A stretch of 64,000 nt of DNA from Palsa-739 sp035532535 (GCA_035532535.1 DATKQT010000036.1:19017-83016); one strand, 5' to 3'; positions 8,489 through 16,940 are shown, counted from the stretch's first letter. Program-made: numbers and translations. The notes: a model not told the origin generated them from the sequence alone.

Positions 8489-9189
8489 CGCGTCGCTAGT
8501 ACCAAGGTGTTACTTGTCTCGAGGAACGCGGAGCACAGCGTTCGCCCGAGCTCGTTCCATTGACCGATCATCTTCGGAGTCTCCGCGCGGAGCCCGTCGG
8601 GATCGGGCGGCGGGTCCTCGAAGTCTGCAATCCAACGCTCCAGCTGGACGCCGGTCACCTCGGGATGGAACTGCACGCCCCAGCATGCCTCGCCGAGGCG
8701 GAACGCCTGCGTCGTGCGGTTGGTGCGCGCGAGCTCGACGGCGCCCTCCGGCACGTCGTAGGTGTAGTGGTGCCAGACGAGCCCGGAGAACCGCTTCGGC
8801 ATCGACCCGAGCACCGGGTCCTCTGTCCCCGCATCGTTGAGGTCGATGTCGATCCAGCCGATCTCCGGCTCGTCGAGACGGCGCACCTGCGCGCCGGCCG
8901 CGCGCGCGAGCAGCTGGACGCCGAGGCAGACGCCGAGCACCGGACGCCGGTCGACGATGACCTGCTCGAGCCAGGCGATCTCCTCGGGCAGCCACGTGTG
9001 CTGAGCCTCCTGATCGGGATGCATCGCACCGCCGAAGACCATGTACGCGTCGTACGACTCGAGGGGCCGGGGCGGACGCCGTCCCCAGGAGAAGCTCCAC
9101 TCGTCCAGCGCGTGCCCGGCTCGGACGACGACGGGCTCGAACAACTCGGCCCGCGCCTCGGGGCCGTGGACGACGGACAGGATCCTCAC
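8485..9189 (-). CDS. Class I glutamine amidotransferase (GMP-synthase-like, stand-alone)
   Basis: 234 aa. The catalytic triad is visible: nucleophile C88 in GVCLGVQ, then H175 and E177 in FHPEV. There is no synthetase partner domain, so it belongs to the stand-alone GATase group found with DUF72 genes. Its GTG start overlaps the stop of the DUF72 gene (GTGA 9186-9189), so it is the last gene of the leftward operon hydrolase - DUF72 - GATase. The physiological substrate is unknown. Confidence 0.85.
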   Translation of the reverse strand: MRILSVVHGPEARAELFEPVVVRAGHALDEWSFSWGRRPPRPLESYDAYMVFGGAMHPDQEAQHTWLPEEIAWLEQVIVDRRPVLGVCLGVQLLARAAGAQVRRLDEPEIGWIDIDLNDAGTEDPVLGSMPKRFSGLVWHHYTYDVPEGAVELARTNRTTQAFRLGEACWGVQFHPEVTGVQLERWIADFEDPPPDPDGLRAETPKMIGQWNELGRTLCSAFLETSNTLVLATR

Positions 9190-10091
9190 GTGCTGAGCAG
9201 ACTACGCAACTCGAAGGCGTTCGTCGCCGCCTGCGACACGGTCGCGAGCGGATTCCGCGGATCCTGTGCCGTCGCGTTGTTGTTGAAGAGCGCGAACGCC
9301 TGCTCGGACTCGTCCGCGAGCTCGCGCAGCGTCGGCACCCACTCCGCGAGCTCTTCCTCGGAGTACAGGTAGTCGAACCGCTCGGCCGCGGAGCCGCCGC
9401 GCTTGTTCCACGTCGACAGGTTGCGCCCGTGGAAGCGGACGTACGCGGTCGCCGACGTCACGGCGGGAACCGTCGGGACGAGGTTCTTCGCGTCGCCCGA
9501 CCTCGGCGCGTCGACGGTCACGTACGTCGCGCCGATGCGCTCGAGGAACGCGAGCGTCTCCGCGCGGTTCTCGTCGTCGAGCCAGGAGCGATGCCGGAGT
9601 TCGACGAGCATCTCGTCGCGGCCGAGCTGCTTGCGCGCCCACTCGATGTAGTCGAGCGAGCGGTCCTTGAAGACGACGTAGGACGGGAACTGGAACAGGA
9701 TCCCGCCGAGCTTGCCGGTGCTGCGCAGCGGCTCGAGCGCGGCGAGGAAGCGGCGGAACACCTCGCCGCGGATTGCCCGCGGGGGCCGGTCGACCCGCCC
9801 GCGCTCGTCGACGGGCATCTCGTCGCGCAGGTCCTCCGGCAGGACCTCGATCTTCACCGGGTGACGGGTCATGAGCCCGAATGCCTTCACGTGCATGACG
9901 AAGCCGGGCGGTGTCCGCTCGGCCCAACCTTCCACAACCGATTCGCTCGGCAGGCGGTAGTACGTGGAGTCGACCTCCACCGTGTCGAAGTGCTCCGAGT
10001 ACCACGCGAGCCGTTCCTTCGCCGGCATCTTGGGCGGATAGAAGTACTTCGACAGCGCCTCGTCCGCCCAGGAGCAGGTGCCGATCCGCAC
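9186..10091 (-). CDS. DUF72 (YecE-like) TIM-barrel protein
   Basis: 301 aa from GTG 10091, 8 bp after the stop of the upstream secreted hydrolase. The start VRIGTCSWAD is the typical beginning of DUF72 proteins, followed by FYPPKMPAKERLAWYSEHFDTVEVDSTYYR, VKAFGLMTRHP and the late AYVRFHGRN and FNN segments (quoted here only as short motifs). The function of the family is not established; the fold is TIM-barrel, endonuclease-IV-like. A longer open frame exists upstream but is antisense or out-of-frame shadow of the hydrolase. Confidence 0.85.
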   Translation of the reverse strand: MRIGTCSWADEALSKYFYPPKMPAKERLAWYSEHFDTVEVDSTYYRLPSESVVEGWAERTPPGFVMHVKAFGLMTRHPVKIEVLPEDLRDEMPVDERGRVDRPPRAIRGEVFRRFLAALEPLRSTGKLGGILFQFPSYVVFKDRSLDYIEWARKQLGRDEMLVELRHRSWLDDENRAETLAFLERIGATYVTVDAPRSGDAKNLVPTVPAVTSATAYVRFHGRNLSTWNKRGGSAAERFDYLYSEEELAEWVPTLRELADESEQAFALFNNNATAQDPRNPLATVSQAATNAFELRSLLST

Positions 10092-10099
10092 GGTCGCCG

Positions 10100-11446
10100 C
10101 TATTTCGACACCGCTCGTTTCAGCACGGAGAGTGCGAACGTCTCGCGCCCGACCGTCACCGATGCGCCGGCAGCGACGCCCGTCGCATACACGGGCGCAT
10201 TCCCCGAGGTCGCGGCGAGCGTCACGACGAACTTCGCGCCCGCGGGGACACGCACGCTCTCGTTCATGAAGTGGATCTGCGCGACGCCGCTCGTCCCGGT
10301 GAGTGCGCACGCGCCGGTGCTGATCGCCGTCGGGATCCCGTTCGCCGACAGGACGGCGACGAGATGGCCCCAGTTCTTCATGCCGGAGTAGTGCACGGTG
10401 AGCGTCGAGTCGCCGAACGTCTCGTGCGGACCGCCCGTGATGCGTACGCCGCGCACGACCTTCCCCGACGGGCCGATCCTCGTCGTACCCGGCAGCGAGA
10501 CGGTCACGCGCCTGGTCGGAGGCAGTCCCGCGAACGACGTCAACTTGCCGTCCCACGGATCGTGTGCGAGCTGCACGCCCGTGCCGGCGCTGCCGCTCCC
10601 CTTCAGGTACGTGTCGAACCACTTGACCGCGAGGCCGAGGTACGTCGGCGTCTCCGCCGGTGGGTTCGGCGCCGGCACGTGGCCGACGTCGCCGAGGTAC
10701 AGCTCCTTCGGACCGGCGAGCTCCCTGTACGCCGTCTCCGCCTGGTCGATGTCGAAGAGAAAGTCGTGGCGACCCTGCACGAGCAGCGTCGGCACGGAGA
10801 TGGATGGAAGCTGCGCGAGCGGCGAACGTGCGGCGGCCGCTGCGGCTGCTGCCGGCGTGACCGTCCCCTGCGCGAGCGTCGCCGAGGCGGCGAGCAGGTC
10901 CGGGTCCCAGCGCGACGCGGGCGTGAGCGCGGCGAGGAGCGCGACGAGCTCCGTCTTCGCGACGCCCTCCGGGGCGAGCGCGGTCTGCAAGTTCGTCCAC
11001 GTGATCACCGGAACGATCGCCTTGAAGGGAACGCCCGCGGCGGTCGCGTTCCACACGGCTCCGCCGCCGAGTGAGATGCCGAGCGCTCCGATCTCGGTGT
11101 CGGACACCTCCGGTCGCGCCGCGAGCCAGGTGTAGAGATCCTGCGCGTCCTGGTTCTCTCGCGGGCCGTCGAGCCCGAACTGGCCGCCGGACGCACCGGT
11201 GCCGCGTGCGTCGCACTCGAGCGACACGTAACCGGCGGGCGCCAACGCACCGGTCGCGATCGGCTCCATGTCGGTATGGGAGCCGCCGAGGCCGTGGAAG
11301 AGGATGACGGCGGGCCAGCCGCCGGTTGGGGGCGTGCCGTCCGGCTCGACGATCGAGCAGGCGAGCGGGACGCCGTCGGAGGCGGTGATCGTGACCGGTT
11401 GCGGCGTCGCGACGCCGATGAGCGCGGCAAGAAGGAGAGTGACCAC
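10100..11446 (-). CDS. Secreted alpha/beta hydrolase of the X-Pro dipeptidyl-peptidase (S15/CocE) type
   Basis: 448 aa. Residues 1-16 form a short signal peptide (VTLLLAALIGVATPQP). The hydrolase core has S125 in GISLGGG, D228 in QGRHDF and H256 in GDVGHVP as the likely triad. The C-terminal ~150 residues form a beta-sandwich as in X-Pro peptidases and cocaine esterases (VTVSLPGTTRIGPSG...). TAGGCT on the minus strand (11453-11458) ends 6 nt before GTG 11446, a leaderless promoter that overlaps the divergent murI promoter. Probably an exported peptidase or esterase; the substrate is unknown. Confidence 0.82.
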   Translation of the reverse strand: MVTLLLAALIGVATPQPVTITASDGVPLACSIVEPDGTPPTGGWPAVILFHGLGGSHTDMEPIATGALAPAGYVSLECDARGTGASGGQFGLDGPRENQDAQDLYTWLAARPEVSDTEIGALGISLGGGAVWNATAAGVPFKAIVPVITWTNLQTALAPEGVAKTELVALLAALTPASRWDPDLLAASATLAQGTVTPAAAAAAAARSPLAQLPSISVPTLLVQGRHDFLFDIDQAETAYRELAGPKELYLGDVGHVPAPNPPAETPTYLGLAVKWFDTYLKGSGSAGTGVQLAHDPWDGKLTSFAGLPPTRRVTVSLPGTTRIGPSGKVVRGVRITGGPHETFGDSTLTVHYSGMKNWGHLVAVLSANGIPTAISTGACALTGTSGVAQIHFMNESVRVPAGAKFVVTLAATSGNAPVYATGVAAGASVTVGRETFALSVLKRAVSK

Positions 11447-11452
11447 CCCCGT

Positions 11453-11462
11453 AGCCTACGAT
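11453..11462. promoter_or_regulatory. Overlapping divergent -10 boxes for the hydrolase operon and murI
   Basis: Minus-strand TAGGCT (11453-11458) lies 6 nt before the hydrolase GTG 11446, and plus-strand TACGAT (11457-11462) lies 8 nt before murI ATG 11471. The two boxes share two bases, so RNA polymerase could not occupy both at once. Both genes would be transcribed without a 5' leader. Confidence 0.6.
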
Positions 11463-11470
11463 CACGCTCT

Positions 11471-12292
11471 ATGGATGGGAGAGCCGTGGGCGTTTTCGAC
11501 TCCGGAGTGGGCGGCCTGACCGTCCTCCACGAGTGCCTCGTCACCTTGCCGCATGAGGACTTCGTCTATCTCGGCGACCATGCGCGGCTGCCGTACGGCC
11601 CGCGGCCGCTCGCGCAGCTGCGTGGGTTCGCGCGCGAGATCGGCGCGTTTCTCGAGGCGCAGGACGTCAAGCTGATCGTCGTCGCCTGCAACAGCGCGAC
11701 GTCGGCTGCGATGCCGCAGCTCCAGTCCGAGCTGTCGGTGCCGGTCATCGGCGTGATCGCGCCCGAGGCGCGCGCGGCGGTGCAGGCGACACGCAACCGT
11801 CGCGTCGGCCTGCTCGCGACGCAGGCGACGGTCGACGCCGGCCGCTACGGCGACCTCGTGCGTGCGCTCGACGCCGGCGTCGAGCTGCATTCGGTCGCGT
11901 GCGCGCGGCTCGTTCCGCTGATCGAGAGCGACGATCCATACGGCGACGAGACCGAGGAGGCGGTGCGCGAGTGCACGGCGCCGCTGAAGGATGCGGGTGT
12001 CGACACAGTGATCCTCGGGTGCACGCACTATCCGCTCATCCGGCCGCTGTTTCAGCGCGTCTTCGGTCGCGACGTGACGCTCGTCTTCTCGGCCGAGGAA
12101 ACCGCACGCGAGGTGTCCGACACGCTCGCGCGCAAGCGGATCGAGAACGACGCAGCGCGCACGGGCGTGTACCGGTTCCTCACCACCGGCGATCCCGCGG
12201 CGTTCCGCGAGATGGGACGCCGCTTCCTCCAGCTCCCGATCGCCGACGTCGAGCACGTCGCCGTGTCGCGCCTCGAGGGGGCGGCGGCGTGA
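11471..12292 (+). CDS. murI: Glutamate racemase
   Basis: 273 aa cofactor-independent racemase making D-glutamate for peptidoglycan. The two catalytic cysteines are present, C73 in VACNSAT and C184 in LGCTHYP, and the N-terminal FDSGVGGLTV is the family signature. ATG 11471 is chosen because the -10 TACGAT ends 8 nt upstream. The stop overlaps the rph start (GTGA), so murI and rph are coupled. Confidence 0.95.
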   Translation: MDGRAVGVFDSGVGGLTVLHECLVTLPHEDFVYLGDHARLPYGPRPLAQLRGFAREIGAFLEAQDVKLIVVACNSATSAAMPQLQSELSVPVIGVIAPEARAAVQATRNRRVGLLATQATVDAGRYGDLVRALDAGVELHSVACARLVPLIESDDPYGDETEEAVRECTAPLKDAGVDTVILGCTHYPLIRPLFQRVFGRDVTLVFSAEETAREVSDTLARKRIENDAARTGVYRFLTTGDPAAFREMGRRFLQLPIADVEHVAVSRLEGAAA

Positions 12293-13002
12293 GTCGCGCG
12301 GACGGAAGGAAGACGGACGAGCTGCGCTTTCTCACGTTCGAGCCCGACTATCTCGAGCAGCCGCACGGCTCCGTGCTCGTCACGCAGGGCAAGACGATCG
12401 TCCTCTGCACCGCGATGATCCAGGAGGAGGTGCCGCGCTGGCTCCGCAACCAGGGGCGCGGCTGGATCACGGCCGAGTACTCGTTGCTGCCGGCTTCGAC
12501 CGGAGACCGCGTCGAGCGTGAGGCCTCGCGCGGGAAGCAGCAGGGACGGACGGTGGAGATCCAGCGGCTCATCGGCCGCGCAATGCGTTCAGTCGCGGAT
12601 TTCCGCGCGCTCGGCGAGCGCACGATGTGGCTCGACTGCGACGTCCTGCAGGCCGACGGTGGCACCCGCTGCGCCGCGATCTGCGGCGCATACGTCGCGG
12701 GCCGCCGCGCGCTTGACCGCTTCGGGCTCTCCCGCGCGTTCGCGGACTCCGTCGCCGCCGTCTCGGTCGGCGTCGTCGAAGGCGTGCCGATGCTCGACCT
12801 CGACTACTCGGAGGACTCGAACGCGGACACGGACATGAACGTCGTCATGACCGGCGACGGCCGGTTGATCGAGGTGCAGGCGACGGCGGAGAAGGATCCG
12901 TTCACACGGGAGCGGCTCGACGAGCTGCTCGAGCTTGCAACGGCCGGAATCGCCGAGATCGGCGAGCGCCAGGCGGAGGCCACGGCTGTCGCCCTTCCTT
13001 AG
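12289..13002 (+). CDS. rph: Ribonuclease PH
   Basis: 237 aa phosphorolytic 3'-5' exoribonuclease for tRNA 3' maturation. GTG 12289 overlaps the murI stop. Family blocks are intact: RADGRKTDELR at the start, RWLRNQGRGWITAEYSLLP, ADGGTRCAAICG and DLDYSEDSNADTDMNVVM (acidic metal-binding residues). The length matches the family (~240 aa). It lies between murI and mgtC/rdgB; an rph-rdgB neighbourhood is common in bacteria. Confidence 0.95.
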   Translation: MSRADGRKTDELRFLTFEPDYLEQPHGSVLVTQGKTIVLCTAMIQEEVPRWLRNQGRGWITAEYSLLPASTGDRVEREASRGKQQGRTVEIQRLIGRAMRSVADFRALGERTMWLDCDVLQADGGTRCAAICGAYVAGRRALDRFGLSRAFADSVAAVSVGVVEGVPMLDLDYSEDSNADTDMNVVMTGDGRLIEVQATAEKDPFTRERLDELLELATAGIAEIGERQAEATAVALP

Positions 13003-13030
13003 CGCCATCGCCGCGCTCAGCTGGCCGCAC

Positions 13031-13681
13031 GTGCTCCTGCGACTCTCCGTCGCGGCCGGGCTCGGCGGGGCGATCGGCTTCGAGCGCGAGCTGCGCGAGC
13101 GGCAGGCCGGCCTGCGCACGCACCTCGTCGTCGCCCTTGGGGCGGCGCTCTTCACGCTCGTTTCCGCCTACGGCTTCCGCGACGTGCTCGAGCAGGGGCA
13201 GGTGGTTGCCGACCCGACGCGGATAGCCGCGCAGATCGTCAGCGGGATCGGCTTCCTCGGTGCCGGCGCGATCATCCGGCAGGGTCTCTCTGTCCGGGGA
13301 CTGACGACGGCGGCGACGCTCTGGCTCGTGGCCGCCATCGGGATGGCGTCCGGCGCCGGCTACTACGACGGCGCCCTCATCGCGACGCTCGGCGCGCTGT
13401 TCACGCTCGGCCCGCTCCGCATCCTCGCCTACCGCGTGATCCGCCAGTACCGGGCCGAGATCGACCGCCTGCTCGTCGAGATTCCGGCAGGTGGGAGCCC
13501 CGCTCCGCTCCTCGAAGCGGTGGAGCGGCAAGGCGGCCGCGTCGTCTCGCTCGAGATCGAGCAGGAGGGCGACCGGCGCTCGGTAGCGATGCTCATCGAG
13601 CTGCTCGGCGCGACGGCTCCCGCGATCGTGGCCGGCGTCGCGGAGATCGACGGCGTCCTCGAGGTGCGATGGACGGAATAA
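13031..13681 (+). CDS. MgtC/SapB family membrane protein
   Basis: About 216 aa from GTG 13031. The N-terminal half carries the MgtC domain: LLRLSVAAGLGGAIGFERE, TRIAAQIVSGIGFLGAGAI and GLTTAATLWLVAAIGMASG, with four to five membrane helices; a ~90-residue soluble C-terminal domain follows. The frame is open up to a TTG at 12935 inside rph, but GTG 13031 gives the usual ~10 residues before the GxxIGxERE motif. The family is linked to magnesium limitation and virulence in other bacteria; the role here is unknown. It overlaps the rdgB start by 13 bp. Confidence 0.85.
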   Translation: MLLRLSVAAGLGGAIGFERELRERQAGLRTHLVVALGAALFTLVSAYGFRDVLEQGQVVADPTRIAAQIVSGIGFLGAGAIIRQGLSVRGLTTAATLWLVAAIGMASGAGYYDGALIATLGALFTLGPLRILAYRVIRQYRAEIDRLLVEIPAGGSPAPLLEAVERQGGRVVSLEIEQEGDRRSVAMLIELLGATAPAIVAGVAEIDGVLEVRWTE

Positions 13682-14568
13682 GGGCGATCCTGTGCTCGCG
13701 GAACGCGCACAAGGCGCGCGAGCTGGAGCGGTTGCTCCCGGGCTGGACGATCGAGCCGCTCGATGCAGAAGGATGGCCCGAGGAGACCGGCACGGCGTAT
13801 GTCGAGAACGCGCGCGCGAAAGCGCAGTTCGGGCGCGAGATGCTCGGGCCCGACCGCACGTACGTCGGCGAGGACTCGGGCCTCGAGGTCGCCGCGCTCG
13901 GTGGCCGTCCGGGTATCGAGTCTGCGCGGTACGCACCCGAGGGCGCGCCTGCGATCGCGAAGCTGCTCGCGGAGCTCGACGGCGTCGACGAGCGCGCGGC
14001 TCGATACGTGTCGGAGCTCGTCTGTCTGATGCCGGACGGCGAGGTGCGCGGGACCGGCACGCTCGAGGGACGGATCGCCGGCGAGTCACGTGGCGCCGAG
14101 GGGTTCGGCTATGACCCGGTGTTCGTCCCCGGCGGCGCGGCACGCACCGTGGCCGAGCTCGGCAACGCCTGGAAGGAGCGCAACTCGCATCGCGCCCGTG
14201 CGGCGCGCGCGCTGCTCGCGGCGCTCGGCGCGACGTTCGTCCTCGTCGCTGCCGGCTGTGGCGGCATGGACAGAGACACGAAGAAGGTGCTGCGTGCCTT
14301 CTTCGCCGGCGCTCCGATCGTGCGCGCGCTCGGCGAGCGCTTCCCACACAAGCCCGGCACGCTCCCGTGTGTGCTGCACGACAAGGGTGTGACGCTGCAG
14401 GCGACGTGCGCGACCGACATCTCCCTCGTTCAACCCGCGCGCGCGGTCGTGACGCTCACCGAAGCCTGGAACCACGGTGCGAAGGCGCACACGTGGTTCT
14501 TCTTCATCCGCCGCGACGGCACGGTGCAGTCAGTGATTCAAGAAGGCGCTCCTGCGCCGCGCCGCTGA
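13669..14568 (+). CDS. rdgB: XTP/dITP pyrophosphatase RdgB fused in frame to a lipoprotein-like C-terminal domain
   Basis: 299 aa against ~200 for the family. Residues 1-183 are RdgB (SRNAHKARELE, GEDSGLEV, EGFGYDPVF and the terminal NSHRARAARALL), which removes non-canonical purine nucleotides. No stop follows. The frame continues through ALLAALGATFVLVAAGC, which looks like a lipoprotein signal ending in a lipobox, into ~100 residues with two further cysteines and WNHGAKAHTWFFFIRRDG. The only alternative starts for a separate lipoprotein in this frame are GTG 14149 inside rdgB or ATG 14266 after the lipobox. Either a true fusion or a same-frame nested gene. The end overlaps the convergent brkB stop by 31 bp. 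Confidence 0.85.
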   Translation: MDGIRAILCSRNAHKARELERLLPGWTIEPLDAEGWPEETGTAYVENARAKAQFGREMLGPDRTYVGEDSGLEVAALGGRPGIESARYAPEGAPAIAKLLAELDGVDERAARYVSELVCLMPDGEVRGTGTLEGRIAGESRGAEGFGYDPVFVPGGAARTVAELGNAWKERNSHRARAARALLAALGATFVLVAAGCGGMDRDTKKVLRAFFAGAPIVRALGERFPHKPGTLPCVLHDKGVTLQATCATDISLVQPARAVVTLTEAWNHGAKAHTWFFFIRRDGTVQSVIQEGAPAPRR

Positions 14569-15347
14569 GTGGTCCACCAGTTCAGCTCGGCGCCGAGGAC
14601 GATGACGTTCGCCATCACGTACAGCCAGATGAGGAGGATGGCCGGGCCGCCGAGCACGCGCAGCGTGACGTTCACGTCCGCGAGGCGGATGAAGATCGGC
14701 AGCACCTGGAACGACGCCTCGAGGATGATGGCTCCCATGACGGAGCCGGGCAGCACCTCGCGCACGGTGAGCGACGCGTTCGGAAGCAGCCGGTAGACGG
14801 CGAGGAGGAACAGGAAGACGCCGAGGAGCGATACCGCCACGGACAGCGTGTACGCAATGACGGCGTCGCCGACGAATCCCGGTGCGTAGCGCTTGAGGAC
14901 CTCGACGCCGAGCGCGCCTACGACGAGGCTCGAGAACAACGTGACGAGCACGCTCGCCATCAGCGCCGCCGCCACGGTCTTGCCGCGCAGGAACGGACGG
15001 TTCGGCCGTCCGTACACGATGTTGAATGCCGACTCGAGCGCGCTGAACAGCGAGAGCGACGACCAGAGCAGGCCGACGCCGCCGATGATGCCGAGCGTCG
15101 CGGCGTTTTCCTGCACCCTGCGAACGAGCGTCAGGATGCTCTGCAGCGAACTGCCGGGGAACGCGCGCTTCAGCTCCCGCACGAGGAAGTCGGAGGCGTC
15201 GGCGCGATGGGCGAGGCCGAGCAGCGAGAGCGAGAGGAAGATGAGGGGGACGAACGACAGCAGCGCGAAGTAGGCCACCATCGCGGCCAGATGGGTGCCG
15301 CGGTCGGCGAAGAACTTCGCGAAGAGCGCCCGCTTCCTGAGTCGCAT
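14538..15347 (-). CDS. YihY/BrkB-family integral membrane protein
   Basis: 269 aa with six predicted membrane helices. Family segments visible: HLAAMVAYFALLSFVPLIFL near the N-terminus, GLLWSSLSLFSALESAFNIVYG, and the C-terminal ILLIWLYVMANVIVLGAELN. The role of the family is not settled (once annotated as RNase BN; brkB was linked to serum resistance). No leaderless box is found next to ATG 15347. A paralogue is encoded at 53431-54357. Confidence 0.88.
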   Translation of the reverse strand: MRLRKRALFAKFFADRGTHLAAMVAYFALLSFVPLIFLSLSLLGLAHRADASDFLVRELKRAFPGSSLQSILTLVRRVQENAATLGIIGGVGLLWSSLSLFSALESAFNIVYGRPNRPFLRGKTVAAALMASVLVTLFSSLVVGALGVEVLKRYAPGFVGDAVIAYTLSVAVSLLGVFLFLLAVYRLLPNASLTVREVLPGSVMGAIILEASFQVLPIFIRLADVNVTLRVLGGPAILLIWLYVMANVIVLGAELNWWTTQRRGAGAPS

Positions 15348-15383
15348 CGGCTCAGTTTGGCACCGTGCTAGCCTCGACCACCG

Positions 15384-15770
15384 ATGGACGCGGCCCAGGC
15401 ACTCGCCGATCTGACCGAGATCTCCTCGCAGGTGGAGGCCGCCGTGCTGTTCGACGAGACCGGCGAGGTGACCGGTTCCACACTTTCGGGCCAGCAGGAC
15501 GCCGCGGCGCTCGCTCGCGCCGCCGGCGAGCTGCTGGCGCGCGCGGCGTCGTTCGGTGACGGCGGCGAGGTCACGCAGGTCGAGGCTTCGACGCCGACCG
15601 GCAGCGTGTTCGTCGTCCGCGAGGGGTCGCGCCGGATTGCGGCCACCACGGCCGCGGACCCGACGACCGGCCTCGTCTTCTACGACCTCAAGAGCTGCCT
15701 GCGTGACAGCGCGCCGGAGGCAAAGCCGCGACGCAAGCGCGCACCGAAGAAGGACGACGATGAAACGTAA
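15384..15770 (+). CDS. Roadblock/LC7-like domain protein with charged tail
   Basis: 128 aa. Residues 1-105 fit a Roadblock/LC7 fold (ALADLTEISSQVEAAVLFDETGEVTG..., ending FYDLKSCLRD), a small dimeric scaffold that in other bacteria pairs with Ras-like GTPases. Residues 108-128 are alternating basic and acidic (KPRRKRAPKKDDDE). TAGCCT (15369-15374) ends 9 nt before ATG 15384. It overlaps the next small gene by 11 bp and begins a run leading into pyrE. No GTPase partner is nearby. Confidence 0.65.
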   Translation: MDAAQALADLTEISSQVEAAVLFDETGEVTGSTLSGQQDAAALARAAGELLARAASFGDGGEVTQVEASTPTGSVFVVREGSRRIAATTAADPTTGLVFYDLKSCLRDSAPEAKPRRKRAPKKDDDET

Positions 15771-15969
15771 GGCGCTCGGCCTCTTCGGGTTCGGGACGGG
15801 GCTCTTTGCGGGCAGCGTCCTCTACCGGCGGACGCTCGCGCGCCGCCGCGAACGCGTGGATGTCTACTTCGACGACGGATCGATGATCACGTTCGACGAC
15901 GGGTCGCCGGAGGCGGACGCGCTTCTCCCGATCGCGCGCGACGCCCTTTCGGCAGCCAAGCACTCGTGA
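15760..15969 (+). CDS. Small membrane-anchored protein of unknown function
   Basis: 69 aa from ATG 15760, overlapping the Roadblock-like gene by 11 bp and the pyrE start by 4 bp, so it is embedded in a tight operon. Residues 5-22 (ALGLFGFGTGLFAGSVLY) form one membrane or amphipathic segment, followed by a basic RRTLARRRER and an acidic tail (VYFDDGSMITFDDGSPEA). No family recognised. The coupling to both neighbours is the best argument that it is real. Confidence 0.7.
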   Translation: MKRKALGLFGFGTGLFAGSVLYRRTLARRRERVDVYFDDGSMITFDDGSPEADALLPIARDALSAAKHS

Positions 15970-16523
15970 ACGACGCGGAGCTCCGCTCGGCGCTCGTCGA
16001 GCACGCGTACCTCGAGGGCGATTTCGTCCTCCGCTCCGGCCGTCGGTCGAAGTACTACCTCGACAAGTACCGCTTCGAGACCAGGCCCGACATCCTGCGG
16101 GCGCTCGGAAAGCGGATCGCCGCCGAGGTCGAGGCGCACGCGCCGGATGCGACACGCCTCGCGGCGCCCGAGCTGGGCGCGGTCGCGCTCGCGGCTGCCG
16201 CATCGCTCGAATCGGGCTTGCCGTTCGTCATCGTCCGCAAGGCGGCGAAGGAATACGGCACCGGCAACCGTCTCGAGGGACCGTACGAGGAGGGCGAGTG
16301 CTTGTGCCTCGTGGAGGACGTCGTCACCTCCGGTGGCGCACTCCTCGACTCGGTCGACGCGCTGCGCGACGCGGGCCTCCTCGTGCAGACCGCGGTGTGC
16401 GTCGTCGACCGCGAAGAAGGCGGTGCGGATGCTCTTGCACGCCGCGCCGTGCGGCTGCGCCCTATCTTTCGGGCAGGAGAGCTCTTGGCAGAGGCGAAAA
16501 GCCCCGCAAAACCGCTTGGTTGA
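15966..16523 (+). CDS. pyrE: Orotate phosphoribosyltransferase
   Basis: 185 aa, GTG 15966 overlapping the upstream stop. Converts orotate and PRPP to OMP in UMP synthesis. The PRPP-binding motif is CLVEDVVTSGGALLDS, and the N-terminal RSGRRSKYYLDKY and RKAAKEYGTG segments are family features. pyrF, encoding the next step, is 450 bp downstream beyond hup. Confidence 0.93.
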   Translation: MNDAELRSALVEHAYLEGDFVLRSGRRSKYYLDKYRFETRPDILRALGKRIAAEVEAHAPDATRLAAPELGAVALAAAASLESGLPFVIVRKAAKEYGTGNRLEGPYEEGECLCLVEDVVTSGGALLDSVDALRDAGLLVQTAVCVVDREEGGADALARRAVRLRPIFRAGELLAEAKSPAKPLG

Positions 16524-16548
16524 GCGGGACCGGGACCCCTGGTAGGGT
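16520..16548 (+). promoter_or_regulatory. Promoter of hup
   Basis: TTGAGC (16520-16525) and TAGGGT (16543-16548) are separated by exactly 17 bp, a good housekeeping-sigma arrangement. Transcription would begin near 16555, leaving a ~37-nt leader with AGGAGGAG before GTG 16592. Unlike most first genes here, hup therefore has a normal leader. Confidence 0.7.
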
Positions 16549-16591
16549 CACTCAGGCGCGTAGAACCGATCAACGACAGGAGGAGAGGCAC

Positions 16592-16882
16592 GTGACCAAG
16601 CAGGAGTTTGTGAACGAGGTCGCGAGGCGTAGCCAGCTGACGGCGCGCGATGCAGGCAAGGCGGTCGACGCGTTCCTCGAGACGATCACGGACACGCTGA
16701 AGAGCGGGGGCGACGTTGCCTTCACCGGTTTCGGCAAGTTCTCGAGCCAGCATCGTGCGGCTCGCACCGGCGTCAATCCCCGGAACCCGACCGAGAAGGT
16801 GCACATCCCGGCCGCGCAGGTTCCGAAGTTCTCGGCCGGCAGTGCGCTCAAGGCCGCCGTCAAGGGCGGCAGCGGCAGCTAG
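16592..16882 (+). CDS. hup: HU-family DNA-binding protein
   Basis: 96 aa nucleoid protein. GTG 16592 follows a strong AGGAGGAG. HU landmarks: TKQEFVNEVARRSQLT, FTGFGKF, and the DNA-binding arm RTGVNPRNPTEKVHIPA. The short GGSGS tail lacks the lysine/alanine-rich C-terminal extension seen in mycobacterial HupB. It has its own promoter and a strong hairpin downstream, so it is probably a highly expressed monocistronic unit between pyrE and pyrF. Confidence 0.95.
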   Translation: MTKQEFVNEVARRSQLTARDAGKAVDAFLETITDTLKSGGDVAFTGFGKFSSQHRAARTGVNPRNPTEKVHIPAAQVPKFSAGSALKAAVKGGSGS

Positions 16883-16912
16883 TCAGCCCGGGCACGTCTC
16901 CTCCGAGGATCT

Positions 16913-16940
16913 GTGAAGGGCCGCGAAAGCGGCCCTTCAC
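16913..16940 (+). terminator. Hairpin after hup, 12-bp perfect stem with GAAA loop
   Basis: GTGAAGGGCCGC (16913-16924), GAAA, GCGGCCCTTCAC (16929-16940). The GAAA tetraloop on a GC-rich stem is very stable. No U-tract follows, so it is either a U-less terminator or an mRNA 3'-end stabiliser. It excludes a pyrF start at 16913. Confidence 0.75.
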
